DNA of 64,000 bases from NCBI RefSeq assembly GCF_000973725.1, contig NZ_CP009621.1:4891001-4955000 (forward strand), in the 5' to 3' direction. Each line of letters begins with the position of its first letter. Position 1 is the first letter of the stretch. The notes beneath the pieces were generated by a model. That model searched no databases. It was given only the letters and a program-made list of their open reading frames with translations, and was not told the DNA's origin. A program made the translations under genes and the position numbers. The DNA is from Pontibacter korlensis (GTDB lineage: Bacteria > Bacteroidota > Bacteroidia > Cytophagales > Hymenobacteraceae). Below, piece after piece: positions 19,217-28,785 of this stretch.

Positions 19217-19783
19217 AATGTGATAGGTTGATATTAAGGCATGAAGATATATAATATTTTATATTGAGTGCTAATTTTTCAGCGGTTTGTTGTAATCACA
19301 TTAAGTTTCTGGCTCACAAGATCGGTGTTATTGACCTAAAAGTGAGCACCTCCTGACGATAACAAAATACTGATTAACAAGCTGTTGCAACCACATCAAA
19401 AATCTCTTTAGAATGACATGCAGTACCTGTTTCAGCTCATAAAGATTGAAACAAGAAGCACTCACTCATTTCATACAATCCAAAATAGTGCAATTTTAGC
19501 AGTGCATTCTATTGCTTAAAGAAGCTTCCGTAAGGCCCTAATTGGTGCAGAGCCGATAAACCTTCTGTACAAAAAGGAGCAGCGAAAGAGTAGGTTTAAA
19601 CCTAAGGAACGGCAGATGCTGTATTATAAATGCAAAGCGTATGGGTGGCCACAGAGGCAAGGTGTGTTTAGGAAAGAGGTTTCATAACCCAGCCAGATGT
19701 TTATGAAAAACTACATTTTTGAGAGGAAAGCAGCGAACCTTAAACGAAAAAAGTTGAGAAGAGTACGAATTTGAGCTACATAA
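19217..19783. other. Intergenic region upstream of susC, with a weak coding-like relic
   Basis: This 567-bp stretch holds the unidentified susC promoter. The part from 19217 to about 19500 is AT-rich and featureless to me. A plus-strand frame at 19520-19687 is open for 55 codons without a proper start and ends MLYYKCKAYGWPQRQGVFRK then EVS-stop. It reads like protein but matches nothing I recognise, so I do not call a gene. Confidence 0.5.
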
Positions 19784-20608
19784 CTAGCCCAATGACACGT
19801 CAAGCACCATCATAATGGTAAAGCCAACGATAAGGCCGAGCACCGCCTGGTCCGTATACTTGTCACGCTGCGTCTCAGGTATCACCTCTTCTACTACCAC
19901 GTAAATCATGGCTCCGGCAGCAAAAGCAAGTGCGTACGGAAGTATAGGCCGCATGTACGTAACGGCAGCGGCACCAATAACACCGGCCAATGGCTCTACA
20001 ATGGCGGACAACTGTCCGTACCAAAAGCCTTTAAGCCGACTAACCCCCAACCGGCGTAATGGCATAGCCACGGCAAATCCTTCCGGAAAGTTTTGCAAGC
20101 CGATACCAAAGGCCAATACAATGGCTGAGGTTATAGACACACCGTCTACTCCGTTTGCTGCGGCTCCAAAAAGTACGCCCACAGCAAGTCCTTCAGGTAT
20201 GTTATGAATAGTGATAGCAAGTATAAGCAAGGTGGGCCGGTGCCAATGGGTAGCGACTCCCTCCTTCTCACTCTCCTTAAAGTTAATGTGCAGGTGCGGA
20301 GCCAATTTATCCAGGCCAAATAGGAAGAGTGACCCTCCGAGAAAACCTACGGCTGCCGGCAGCCAGCCAAAGCCAGGATACATCTCCTCCGCATACTCTA
20401 TGGCAGGGTTAAGCAAAGACCAAAAGCTGGCCGCCAACATCACCCCACCCGTAAAGCCAAGCATAATATCCTGCCATGCCCTGTTCAGATCCCGGAAAAA
20501 GAAAACCATAGCAGCACCTAAGGCTGTTACCAACCAGGTAAAAGTAGTAGCAATCAGGGCAGCATAAACAGGGTTTATATCTTTTAGGAGTGACGCAATG
20601 CTTTCCAT
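19784..20608 (-). CDS. ZIP family metal transporter (ZupT-like)
   Basis: 274 residues with about eight membrane segments. The two signature metal-site helices are clear: ITIHNIPEGLAVG with His135, Asn136 and Glu139, and LQNFPEGFAVAMP with Asn173 and Glu176, followed by GQLSAIVEPLAG. A His-bearing loop (HLHINF and ATHWHRP) lies before helix 4, as in many ZIPs. ZIP proteins bring Zn2+, Fe2+ or Mn2+ into the cytoplasm. The gene is 85 bp beyond the Mut7-C gene on the same strand; it may or may not share its transcript. Confidence 0.93.
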   Translation of the reverse strand: MESIASLLKDINPVYAALIATTFTWLVTALGAAMVFFFRDLNRAWQDIMLGFTGGVMLAASFWSLLNPAIEYAEEMYPGFGWLPAAVGFLGGSLFLFGLDKLAPHLHINFKESEKEGVATHWHRPTLLILAITIHNIPEGLAVGVLFGAAANGVDGVSITSAIVLAFGIGLQNFPEGFAVAMPLRRLGVSRLKGFWYGQLSAIVEPLAGVIGAAAVTYMRPILPYALAFAAGAMIYVVVEEVIPETQRDKYTDQAVLGLIVGFTIMMVLDVSLG

Positions 20609-20693
20609 ATATATAAATGTATCCGATGGTAATACCTTTTGCCACTACAATAAGTTACCTCATTGATTAGTTACAACAGCTTTAACCTGGTTC

Positions 20694-21440
20694 TTACATT
20701 CTCTGCACCTTTGCTACAAACAGCTGCATCCGCTCATAATGAGAACCTTTCCAGTAAACACGGCAGCAAGAAGGGCAGCGGTAGAACTCGTTAAAGTATA
20801 ACCTGGTTTTGGGAGGCAGCTCCTCGAGTACTTCCTGCTTTGGCACCTCCTCAACCCGCACATTACACACCAGGCACAGCACAAGCGGGTTAAAACTATG
20901 TTGGAGTTTATAGCGCTGCACTACCTCCTCCAGCTGCTCTTCTGTATGCTGGGAGCGTAGCCAATAGCCCCACCTTATACTTTTCTGCTTTAGCAACCCT
21001 ACGTCGCGTGTCAGTACTACCCGTTTCTCCTCAGCAGCAATTCTGGCAATTTCGCTATCAGAAAGGTCTGTCTTGTAAAAAGTGTCAAAACCCAGCATGC
21101 GCAAGCTTTTGGCGAGCGTTCCCAGGTGCACATCCAAAACAAAGCGGTGGGGCGGCGGATTCTGCTCCTCAGAAACATAGCCCGTTGGCCACTCCCGCTC
21201 TGCCTGCACCGGGAATATTTCCACCACATCACCTGCCTGTAGTGTGTAGCTGAATAAAACCTTACTTTGATTAACAAGCACCACATCTACCTCCGGGTGC
21301 GGAACGCCTATCGCCTCAATAGCATCTTTTATGGCAGGAGATCCTTTAAAAGAGTAGTTAATAGCATGCCCCTTCTGGCGCTTGTGCAGAAAATCATTTA
21401 GTGCACCATAAAACCTGAACGTAGCTGCTTGCGGATTCAT
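20694..21440 (-). CDS. Mut7-C protein: ThiS-like ubiquitin fold plus PIN-like RNase domain with zinc ribbon
   Basis: 248 residues from the start chosen here; the frame is open to 21494, which would add 18 residues that look unrelated to the family. Residues about 5-80 are a beta-grasp (Mut7-C ubiquitin) domain with VVLVNQSKVLFSYTLQAGDV. Then comes the Mut7-C RNase domain opening FVLDVHLGTLAKSLRMLGFD, with TRDVGLL and a C-terminal zinc ribbon (CLVCN ... CPSCCRVYW). Acidic residues in VLDVH and TRD fit a PIN-type nuclease site. The cellular RNA target is unknown. It follows the NRAMP-like gene of the pxp operon by 81 bp. Confidence 0.85.
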   Translation of the reverse strand: MNPQAATFRFYGALNDFLHKRQKGHAINYSFKGSPAIKDAIEAIGVPHPEVDVVLVNQSKVLFSYTLQAGDVVEIFPVQAEREWPTGYVSEEQNPPPHRFVLDVHLGTLAKSLRMLGFDTFYKTDLSDSEIARIAAEEKRVVLTRDVGLLKQKSIRWGYWLRSQHTEEQLEEVVQRYKLQHSFNPLVLCLVCNVRVEEVPKQEVLEELPPKTRLYFNEFYRCPSCCRVYWKGSHYERMQLFVAKVQRM

Positions 21441-21520
21441 ACCCTCTACTACGAGAGGGAAAATCAGCCGATGGTGCCAGAAGGCAAAAGGCACTGAAAC
21501 AACCTGCGGGCAGTAGAGAT

Positions 21521-22705
21521 TTAGCTAAAAAGTTTCGGGAGCTGTTGCATTAGCGTGTAGCCACCAAGATAAGCCATCACCAGCACTACCACTACTCCGA
21601 AAATAGTAAGCAGTACTGGGTGCCGGTACTGGCCAACAATGGCAGGACGGTAGGCTGCAAAGAGCATAGTACCCAAAGAGATGGGCAGAATAAGACCATT
21701 TAAGGAACCGGCAAGTATAAGCAGGCGCACCGGCTGGCCTATGGTTACGAAAACAGCTGTGGACACAACTATAAATCCAATGATCACCCAATTCTCATAC
21801 TTGCGGATGGTGCTACTAAAGGATTTGATGAAGGATACGGAGGTATAAGCCGAGCCAATAACAGAGGTAACCGCTGCCGAAAGCATCACAATGCCAAAGA
21901 GCTTGTACCCTACTTCTCCAGCCGATAGCCTGAACACAGAGGCTGGCGGGTTGGCAGCATCTAACACCAATCCTTTACTTACTACCCCCAGGGCTGCCAG
22001 AAAAAGAAAGATCCTGATAAGCGAAGCTACCGTTATGCCTGACACCGCACTGGTATTTACCTGCCCCAGCGACTCCTTTCCTTTCACACCTGCATCCAGC
22101 AAACGGTGACCGCCTGCAAACGTAATATAGCCACCCACCGTGCCACCTACTAAGGTCACGATGGCCAGCACATCTACCTCGTCCGGTGAAAAGGTTTTAG
22201 CAAGGGCATCTCCTACAGGCGGAGCAGAAGTAACGGCTACATATACTATTAACAGGATCATCAGAAAGCCCATTACCTGGGCGAAGCGATCCATTAGCTT
22301 ACCAGCTTCTCGTACCAGGAAAACAGCAATCGCAGCAGCGGCAGCTATCATAGCTCCTGTCTCTGAAGAAATTCCCAGCAGCACGTTAAAGCCTAGTCCG
22401 GCACCGCCAACATTACCAATATTAAAAGCCAAACCTCCTAGCACGATCAGGAGGGAGATAAAGGCTCCCAGACCCGGAAGTACCATGTTGGCGATATCCT
22501 GCGCCCGCTTTTCCGATACCGCAATTACCCGCCACACATTCAGCTGCACCCCTATGTCTAGTATGATGGAGGTGAGTATAACAAAGCCAAAGCTGGCCGC
22601 CAACTGCTGCGTAAATACAGTGGTCTGTGTTAGGAAGCCGGGACCAACGGCAGAAGTAGCCATCAAAAAGGCCGCACCTAATAGTACGCTCCAGTTTTTT
22701 TTCAT
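21521..22705 (-). CDS. NRAMP-like transporter of the 5-oxoprolinase operon (YcsG type)
   Basis: 394 residues from the Met at 22705, which I prefer over 22771 because the longer form would overlap pxpA by 59 bp. About eleven membrane helices are visible. The overall pattern is NRAMP/APC-like, but the first helix has AVGPGFLTQ where metal-transporting NRAMPs have DPGN, and I cannot find the MPHN metal motif. In Bacillus the YcsG homolog is likewise next to ycsF (pxpA). Transport of 5-oxoproline or a related compound, not a divalent metal, is a reasonable inference. It begins 7 bp after pxpA, so translational coupling is likely. Confidence 0.82.
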   Translation of the reverse strand: MKKNWSVLLGAAFLMATSAVGPGFLTQTTVFTQQLAASFGFVILTSIILDIGVQLNVWRVIAVSEKRAQDIANMVLPGLGAFISLLIVLGGLAFNIGNVGGAGLGFNVLLGISSETGAMIAAAAAIAVFLVREAGKLMDRFAQVMGFLMILLIVYVAVTSAPPVGDALAKTFSPDEVDVLAIVTLVGGTVGGYITFAGGHRLLDAGVKGKESLGQVNTSAVSGITVASLIRIFLFLAALGVVSKGLVLDAANPPASVFRLSAGEVGYKLFGIVMLSAAVTSVIGSAYTSVSFIKSFSSTIRKYENWVIIGFIVVSTAVFVTIGQPVRLLILAGSLNGLILPISLGTMLFAAYRPAIVGQYRHPVLLTIFGVVVVLVMAYLGGYTLMQQLPKLFS

Positions 22706-22712
22706 AGTGGAT

Positions 22713-23474
22713 TTAGGGTGCTGTAAGGGTGATTCCTTCGGCGGTGAGGCGCTCACGGATGAGTTGAGCAAAGGGAAGCGCTTGCGGGCCGTCCCCGTGG
22801 ATACAGATTGTCTCCGCTTTTATCGCCACTTCTGCTCCTTGCAGCGATACCACCTTGCCTTCTTTTACCATGCGTAATACCTGCTGCACCGCCACCTCAT
22901 GGTCCGAAATAAGTGCGTCGGGTTGCAGACGAGCGGTAAGGGTGCCATCCTGCTGATAGGTGCGATCGGCAAAAACTTCGCTGGCTGTTCTAAGGCCATA
23001 CTTTTCTCCGGCACGAATAAGTTCGCTACCGGCAAGTCCGTAAAGTATAAGCTCAGACCCGACTTTAGATACAGCTTCGGCAATGGCCGCTGCCAGTTGC
23101 TGATTCGTGGCTGCCATATTATAAAGTGCTCCGTGCGGTTTAACATGGTGCAGCACTGCTCCCTCGGCTTTGGCAAAACCTGCCAAGGCGCCAACCTGGT
23201 ATACCACCATATCATACACTTCCTCTGCAGACACAGCCATCTCTCTTCTTCCGAAACCTGTCAGATCAGGCAAGCCGGGGTGGGCGCCAACAGCCACGCC
23301 TCTTTCCAGTGCCAGCCGCAGGGTCTTTTTCATAGTGGCAGGATCACCGGCATGGTAACCACAGGCAATATTAGCTGAGCTCACATGCTGCAGCAGCTCG
23401 CTGTCATTGCCCATATGCCACGCCCCAAAGCTCTCGCCCATGTCGCAGTTCAGGTCAACGTAAAGTTGATTCAT
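22713..23474 (-). CDS. pxpA: 5-oxoprolinase subunit A (LamB/YcsF family)
   Basis: 253 residues. The family opening [19 protein letters not shown] and the motif [10 protein letters not shown] are intact, followed by [15 protein letters not shown] and [10 protein letters not shown]. PxpA works with PxpB and PxpC to open 5-oxoproline (pyroglutamate) to glutamate with ATP, removing a damage product of glutamine and glutamate. The start codon overlaps the pxpC stop by 4 bp (ATGA type), which indicates translational coupling. Confidence 0.96.
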   Translation of the reverse strand: MNQLYVDLNCDMGESFGAWHMGNDSELLQHVSSANIACGYHAGDPATMKKTLRLALERGVAVGAHPGLPDLTGFGRREMAVSAEEVYDMVVYQVGALAGFAKAEGAVLHHVKPHGALYNMAATNQQLAAAIAEAVSKVGSELILYGLAGSELIRAGEKYGLRTASEVFADRTYQQDGTLTARLQPDALISDHEVAVQQVLRMVKEGKVVSLQGAEVAIKAETICIHGDGPQALPFAQLIRERLTAEGITLTAP

Positions 23475-24484
23475 ACTTGGTTAAGCTTATAATGGATAGC
23501 CTGCTTCAGCGCAAGCACCTGTTTTTCCTGTTGATAGTATAACTGGTGTGCCTCTTCCAGGCTTACCTCTTCAAATCGAATGATGCTGCCGGGTTGCACC
23601 TGTGCCAGCTTCGAAAGATCGGCCAATATAACCTGGGCAATGCGTGGGTAACCTCCGGTGGTTTGGCAATCAGCCATGAGGATGATCGGGTTACCTTGAG
23701 GCGGCACCTGCACCGTTCCGAAACTTACCGCCGTAGACAGCAACTCCCTTTCCTCTGCCAGTGCCAGCATAGTCCCCTGCAGGCGGTAACCCATCCTGTC
23801 TGACTGATGGGTGAGTTTATACTTTTGCTCCCAGATGTAGCTCTGGCTGTTCTCAGCAAACCAGTAATACTCCAGCCCCTGCACCGCACGAAGCGTCGGA
23901 CTTTGTTCATACTTAGGTAGCAGCTCCGGCTCGGGCCACCACAAAGCCTCTGTAAATGTCCCTTCTTTCCCTGTCTGCAGCAACAGTGTACTCAACAGTC
24001 GCTTACTGATATCACTTGTTTCACCAAAGCCTAGCTTATCTCCGCTACGCAAGGCTCTACCCTCCAAGCCACCAATTTGGGCACGCAGATACGTTGAGCT
24101 ACTGCCCATTATTACCGATGCCGCTATACCTCCGGCAACTGCCAGGTAAGAATAATTTCCCTGCTGCGGTCTGCCATAGCGGAGCACACTACCAGCCTTC
24201 ACCAATATAGGTCTCCAAGGGCGTACGGGTTCGTTATTTATACTTGGGGATAGGTCAGCTCCAGCCAGGGCTATGATACAGTCAGTCTCAAACTGCAGCT
24301 CCGGCCCTTGCATTGAAATTTCAAGTACGGCAGCATCTTCCTCATTTCCGACCAGCAGGTTGGCTATGCGCAGCGCAAGTTTATCCATAGCGCCACCAAC
24401 CACCACACCCTGCTTTTGATGGCCGTAGCGGCCCAGGTCTTGTACAGTTGTAAGCAAGCCCGACTTCTGTATCCTTATACTCAT
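23471..24484 (-). CDS. pxpC: 5-oxoprolinase subunit C (KipA-like, biotin-dependent carboxyltransferase family)
   Basis: 337 residues. The opening [20 protein letters not shown] and the later [20 protein letters not shown] are signatures of the KipA/PxpC family. Homology to urea carboxylase domains explains the old carboxyltransferase name. It partners PxpB. In Bacillus the KipI-KipA pair also affects a sporulation kinase, which has no counterpart here. Four-base overlaps on both sides place it in the pxpB-pxpC-pxpA core. Confidence 0.95.
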   Translation of the reverse strand: MSIRIQKSGLLTTVQDLGRYGHQKQGVVVGGAMDKLALRIANLLVGNEEDAAVLEISMQGPELQFETDCIIALAGADLSPSINNEPVRPWRPILVKAGSVLRYGRPQQGNYSYLAVAGGIAASVIMGSSSTYLRAQIGGLEGRALRSGDKLGFGETSDISKRLLSTLLLQTGKEGTFTEALWWPEPELLPKYEQSPTLRAVQGLEYYWFAENSQSYIWEQKYKLTHQSDRMGYRLQGTMLALAEERELLSTAVSFGTVQVPPQGNPIILMADCQTTGGYPRIAQVILADLSKLAQVQPGSIIRFEEVSLEEAHQLYYQQEKQVLALKQAIHYKLNQV

Positions 24485-25209
24485 ACCTGCTCCTCCTTCC
24501 GGGCCAGGTACTGCTCCTCGCTTATCGGCACGAAGCGCACCTCGTCACCTGCATGCAGCAAGCTTGGCTCCTCGCGGTTTGGGTTGAAAAGCAGCAGCGG
24601 GGTACGACCAATAAGTTGCCAGCCACCGGGGGTACTGATGGGATATACACCTGTTTGTGCTCCTGCAATGCCTACGCTACCGGTAGGTATACTTGCTCTC
24701 GGGTTTGCTTTTCGTGGAGTCGCAATTCTACTGTCCATGCCACCCAGGTACGGAAAGCCAGGAGCAAAGCCGATCATGTGCACCAGGTAAGTTCCACTGC
24801 TGTGGATGCGAATAACTTCCTCTGAACTTAAGCCATTATGCGCTGCCACATCCTGTAGATCGGGGCCATACGTACCACCATACACCACCGGCACCTCCAC
24901 TACCTTGGCAGGTTCAGGATTTATTTCCTCTGCCTGCTCAACCAGCACCTCCAGTTGCCGCACCACTTCACTGTAAGCATCCAGTTTACCCTGCTGGCTC
25001 AGTACCCAAGGGTCGTAATAAACAGTGAGAGTGGTGAAGGCAGGTACAAACTCTACCATACCTTTAAAAGGATGCTGCTCCAGAACTTGAGCCACAGCTT
25101 GTAGGCGGTGGTGGGTCTTTATATCGATCTCATCTCCTAACTGCAGCTCCACGGCGCTGTCACCTAGCGGGCACAGGAGAAGTGGCGGGTTTTGTGTGAT
25201 GTCAGGCAT
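24481..25209 (-). CDS. pxpB: 5-oxoprolinase subunit B (KipI-like)
   Basis: 242 residues. The KipI/PxpB signatures are GFAPGFPYLGGMD at 147-159 and ASIPTGSVGIAGAQTGVYPI, then STPGGWQLIGRTP. It forms the PxpBC complex that acts with PxpA in ATP-dependent ring opening of 5-oxoproline. It follows the NTPase gene by 7 bp. Confidence 0.95.
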   Translation of the reverse strand: MPDITQNPPLLLCPLGDSAVELQLGDEIDIKTHHRLQAVAQVLEQHPFKGMVEFVPAFTTLTVYYDPWVLSQQGKLDAYSEVVRQLEVLVEQAEEINPEPAKVVEVPVVYGGTYGPDLQDVAAHNGLSSEEVIRIHSSGTYLVHMIGFAPGFPYLGGMDSRIATPRKANPRASIPTGSVGIAGAQTGVYPISTPGGWQLIGRTPLLLFNPNREEPSLLHAGDEVRFVPISEEQYLARKEEQV

Positions 25210-25216
25210 ACCCCGG

Positions 25217-25783
25217 TTATACTTGCTGCTTCAGTGGTGGGTTCAGATACAGTTCTTTGTTACGGAACGGAACCAGTGCCAGTACCACTGCCTGTTCATA
25301 CAGTTCGCGTCTGTCCAGCACGTTCTGCGTCAGGATGCCGATGGCACCCCCTTTTTGCTTGGAGTTAGAGTGGCCAAACACCTGGTCGTCAGCCTCACCT
25401 AACTCTATCCCCTGCTCTACGAGTTGCTGCACCGCCTTTGGCAGAAAGAAAGCTCCGGAGCGAGCTTTGCCCAACTGCTCCCGGTCCTGCACCACAACCC
25501 ATGCAAAAGCTGCCAACTCTCCGTTTGTGGCCTCTACTCCACCTTCTATTCCCACCCAATAATCAGCATCAGGGTACGCAGCCTTAGCCTTGGCAACACG
25601 ATTCAGTGCTCCCTGCAGCGTCTCCTGGTCTGACATGGGTTGGTCAGCTACGCCAGAGGCAACATTAGCTGGTTCAGGTATAAACTCCGCCTCCGGAAAC
25701 ATACGCTGCAAGCCATCCAGTGCTGCATTAATCTTTACCGGGTTTTTAGAGGCAATAACTACTTTACGTGATGAGGTATTCAT
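25217..25783 (-). CDS. Inosine/xanthosine triphosphatase (YjjX/DUF84 family)
   Basis: 188 residues. KVVIASKNPVKINAA at the start, SDQETLQGALNRV, and YWVGIEGGVE are the landmarks of the YjjX/NTPase family, which hydrolyses non-canonical ITP and XTP to keep them out of nucleic acids. It is the promoter-proximal gene of the pxp operon. Like 5-oxoprolinase it is a metabolite-repair function, so the operon may be a general damage-repair set, which is inference. Confidence 0.9.
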   Translation of the reverse strand: MNTSSRKVVIASKNPVKINAALDGLQRMFPEAEFIPEPANVASGVADQPMSDQETLQGALNRVAKAKAAYPDADYWVGIEGGVEATNGELAAFAWVVVQDREQLGKARSGAFFLPKAVQQLVEQGIELGEADDQVFGHSNSKQKGGAIGILTQNVLDRRELYEQAVVLALVPFRNKELYLNPPLKQQV

Positions 25784-26092
25784 GATCTAAGTATATTTCA
25801 ACGCTCACTTCAGAGCTTTTTATCCTTTACAGAAAGGTGAACTAAATTTGACTTCCTGCCATCTGCAGCATAGCAGGATAATGATTAGCGTTATGCAGAG
25901 ACTAAACCTTCGGTTGTTCCCCGATAAGGAGACAGTCTTTACATTGCCAAAACTACAATGGCAGCTAAAGCCTGCACCTCCACGCTCTAAAGCATCTTAA
26001 AGAAAAGAAATTCTCTGCAGAAGCCCTAATCAGGAGGCAATACTCATCACTTCCGTCAGACAAGCAGCAGGCTTTTGTTATATTTGGGAAGT
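25784..26092. other. Divergent intergenic region with a possible small ORF
   Basis: The region separates the pxp operon (leftward) from the M1 peptidase (rightward). TAAATTTG at 25853-25860 and TATATTTG at 26079-26086 match the Bacteroidota -7 element TAnnTTTG on the plus strand, without a clear -33 TTG. A 39-codon ATG frame runs 25881-26000 (MISVMQRLNLRLFPDKETVF and on). It is too weak to call as a gene. Confidence 0.4.
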
Positions 26093-28681
26093 ATGAAGAA
26101 AATAAACAGAAACATATTGATAGCCGGCATAGCTTTGATAGGAGCCGGCGAAATAACTTCCTGTAGCAGCACCCGTGCAAGCTCTAATGCCTTACCTGTT
26201 GAAACCGGTGTATCTAAAGAACTGGCAGACTACCGCAAGCAGGTGCTAAGCCAAATTGCCTACAACATCAGCCTGCAGATACCGCAGGAGAAACAGCAAC
26301 CAATTATCGGTAGTGAGACGATTACGTTCAGGCTATCCGACAACAGCAAGCCACTGCAACTCGACTTTAAAGAGGTCCCTGACCACCTGAAAGAAGTATG
26401 GGTGAATGGTGCGCAATTGACCGCAAAACTAGAAAATGAACACATCATACTTCCGGCAAAAAACCTGAAGGTGGGCGAAAACGAAGTAAAGATAAACTTC
26501 ATTGCCGGAGACTTGTCGCTGAACCGTAACCAGGAATACCTGTATACTTTGCTGGTGCCCGACCGTGCCCGTACTGTACTACCTGTATTTGACCAGCCAA
26601 ACCTAAAGGCTACTTTCAAACTCAGCCTGACATTACCCAAAGACTGGAATGCGCTGGCAAATGGCACCCTGGTAGATTCCACTCTTTCCGAAAACAGCAA
26701 AAGCTATACTTTCGCTACCTCGGACACCATCCCGACTTATCTCTTTTCTTTTGCGGCAGGTAAGTTCAAGCACGTACAGCGCGACATGAAGGGCAGGACC
26801 ATGAACTTCTACCACCGCGAAACTGATACAGCCAAGATACGCGAAAGTATGAATCCGATCTTCCAGCTTCACAGCGATGCTTTGACTTTTTTGGAAGATT
26901 ATACCCAGATTCCCTACCCTTTCCAGAAGTTTGACTTTGTAGCGATACCAGATTTTCAGTATGGCGGTATGGAGCACGTGGGCGCGATACAGTATAAGGC
27001 CTCTACACTCTTTTTAGATGAAGGGGCTACCAAAGACCAGAAAATCTCCCGCTCTAACCTGATTGCACACGAAACGGCGCACATGTGGTTCGGAGACCTG
27101 GTGACCATGCAGTGGTTTGATGATGTGTGGATGAAGGAGGTGTTTGCCAACTTTATGGCCGACAAGGTAACACAGGTGGCACTGGAGAACACCAATTATG
27201 ACATGAAGTTTCTGGTGGACCACTTTCCTGCCGCTTACAGCATCGACCGTACCACAGGAGCCAATCCAATACGCCAGCCCCTGGACAACCTGCAGGATGC
27301 CGGTTCTCTTTATGGCAGCATCATTTACCACAAAGCCCCCATTATGATGCGCCAGTTGGAGCGCCTGATGGGGGAAGAAGAGCTGCGAAAAGGATTACAG
27401 GAATACCTTAAAACCTACGCCTACCAAAACGCCACCTGGCCAGACCTTATCAGCCTTCTGGATGCCCGCACTCCAGCCGACCTGGCGCAGTGGAACCAGG
27501 TGTGGGTGAACGAACCAGGGCGCCCGGTATTTACGCATGAGCTAAAAACCAGCAATGGCAAGATAACGCAGCTGCGGGTATCACAGAAAGGAGAAGATGG
27601 CTCTGACAGAGTATGGCCACAGTTTTTCGAGCTAGCTTTGGTGTACCCGGACCGGTTGGAGGAATTGACAGTAGACATGACGAAAAGTGAGGTGCTAATA
27701 GATGCCGCAGAAGGTAAACAGGTGCCGCAGTTTATACTGTTCAACTCCACGGGGCAGGGCTACGGAGTGTTTCCAGTGGAGGAGGCGATGCTGCAGCGGC
27801 TGTATACTTTGCAAGACCCTGTACAGCGTGCCTCAGCCTACATAAATCTCTACGAGAATATGCTGAACGGGCGCAGCCAAACACCGGAGCAACTTCTCAA
27901 TTTTTACCAGAAAGGGCTTACGCAGGAGCAGGAAGAGCTAAACGTTAAGCTACTAACCGGGCAACTGAACGATATTTTCTGGGTACTGCTAAACCCTGCA
28001 CAGCGCCAGCAATATGCTGCACAGCTGGAGCAAAACCTGTGGCAGGCACTGGAGCAGAACCAGGCAACAAACGTAAAAAAGTTGCTGTTCAAGACCTATC
28101 AAAGTATAGCCCTTACTAAGCCAGCGCAAGAGAGGCTATACCAGGTATGGCAAAAGCAGACTCCTCCGGCGGGCGTGAAGCTAAATGAGGATGATTATAC
28201 TTCGCTGGCGCTTGCACTGGCTGTGCGCGATTACCCGGACCAAAACATACTGCAGCAGCAATTGGCTCGCATACAGAACCCGGACCGCAAAAACCGTCTG
28301 GAGTTTATGATGCCGGCTCTGTCATCTGATGTGCAGGTTCGAAATGCTTTCTTCGCCTCTCTAAAAGAGGCAGAGAACCGTGAGAAAGAAGCTTGGGTAG
28401 CATCTGCTTTAGGATACCTACACCACCCACTGCGTGCCAAGACGTCTGAGAAGTATTTGCCTCAGAGCCTGGAGCTTTTGGAGGAGATTCAGCGCACTGG
28501 CGATATCTTCTTTCCATTTAATTGGCTTCGTGCCACCTTTGGCTCTTACCAAACACCAGAAGCAGCCAACGTTGTTCGTGATTTTCTGGCTGCACACCCC
28601 CATTATAACCCGAAGCTAAAAGCTAAAATTTTACAGGCTGCGGATAATCTTTTCCGGGCTGAGAAGCTGGTAAAGCAATAG
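26093..28681 (+). CDS. M1 family aminopeptidase, lipoprotein
   Basis: 862 residues from the Met at 26093, chosen because it gives a clean lipoprotein signal (MKKINRNILIAG...ITSC, Cys24); the frame opens six codons earlier. The exopeptidase motif is GGMEH (291-295) and the zinc site is HETAH (326-330) with Glu349 eighteen residues on, exactly as in M1 gluzincins. An ERAP1-like helical C-terminal region follows after about residue 520. It removes N-terminal amino acids from peptides, here at the outside of the cell or in the periplasm. GGMEH replaces the common GGMEN, a tolerated variation. TATATTTG lies 7 bp before the ATG, so the mRNA leader may be very short. Confidence 0.94.
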   Translation: MKKINRNILIAGIALIGAGEITSCSSTRASSNALPVETGVSKELADYRKQVLSQIAYNISLQIPQEKQQPIIGSETITFRLSDNSKPLQLDFKEVPDHLKEVWVNGAQLTAKLENEHIILPAKNLKVGENEVKINFIAGDLSLNRNQEYLYTLLVPDRARTVLPVFDQPNLKATFKLSLTLPKDWNALANGTLVDSTLSENSKSYTFATSDTIPTYLFSFAAGKFKHVQRDMKGRTMNFYHRETDTAKIRESMNPIFQLHSDALTFLEDYTQIPYPFQKFDFVAIPDFQYGGMEHVGAIQYKASTLFLDEGATKDQKISRSNLIAHETAHMWFGDLVTMQWFDDVWMKEVFANFMADKVTQVALENTNYDMKFLVDHFPAAYSIDRTTGANPIRQPLDNLQDAGSLYGSIIYHKAPIMMRQLERLMGEEELRKGLQEYLKTYAYQNATWPDLISLLDARTPADLAQWNQVWVNEPGRPVFTHELKTSNGKITQLRVSQKGEDGSDRVWPQFFELALVYPDRLEELTVDMTKSEVLIDAAEGKQVPQFILFNSTGQGYGVFPVEEAMLQRLYTLQDPVQRASAYINLYENMLNGRSQTPEQLLNFYQKGLTQEQEELNVKLLTGQLNDIFWVLLNPAQRQQYAAQLEQNLWQALEQNQATNVKKLLFKTYQSIALTKPAQERLYQVWQKQTPPAGVKLNEDDYTSLALALAVRDYPDQNILQQQLARIQNPDRKNRLEFMMPALSSDVQVRNAFFASLKEAENREKEAWVASALGYLHHPLRAKTSEKYLPQSLELLEEIQRTGDIFFPFNWLRATFGSYQTPEAANVVRDFLAAHPHYNPKLKAKILQAADNLFRAEKLVKQ

Positions 28682-28734
28682 TCAAAAGGAGCCTAAATAT
28701 TCGGTCCTATAAAGCTATTAGGGAGTAAAAACAA

Positions 28735-28768
28735 AAAGCGGAAGCCAAATGTGGCCTCCGCTTTTTTA
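28735..28768. terminator. Bidirectional terminator between convergent genes
   Basis: An 11-bp stem AGCGGAAGCCA / TGGCCTCCGCT with one mismatch is flanked by A5 and T6 runs. It can serve the peptidase (+) and, with a G-U pair, the nuclease gene (-). Confidence 0.85.
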
Positions 28769-28785
28769 TTGGAGATATAGTAAGC

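Noticed and set aside
20694-21494. The 54 extra bases at the 5' end of the Mut7-C frame
   Set aside because: The family fold begins at the Met at 21440. The added residues (MPFAFWHHRLIFPLVV...) have no family support.
22140-22877. A 245-codon plus-strand open frame opposite the NRAMP-like gene and the pxpA tail
   Set aside because: It is rich in Pro, Thr, Ala and Ser, has no domain pattern, and mirrors two well-supported minus-strand genes. It is an antisense shadow.
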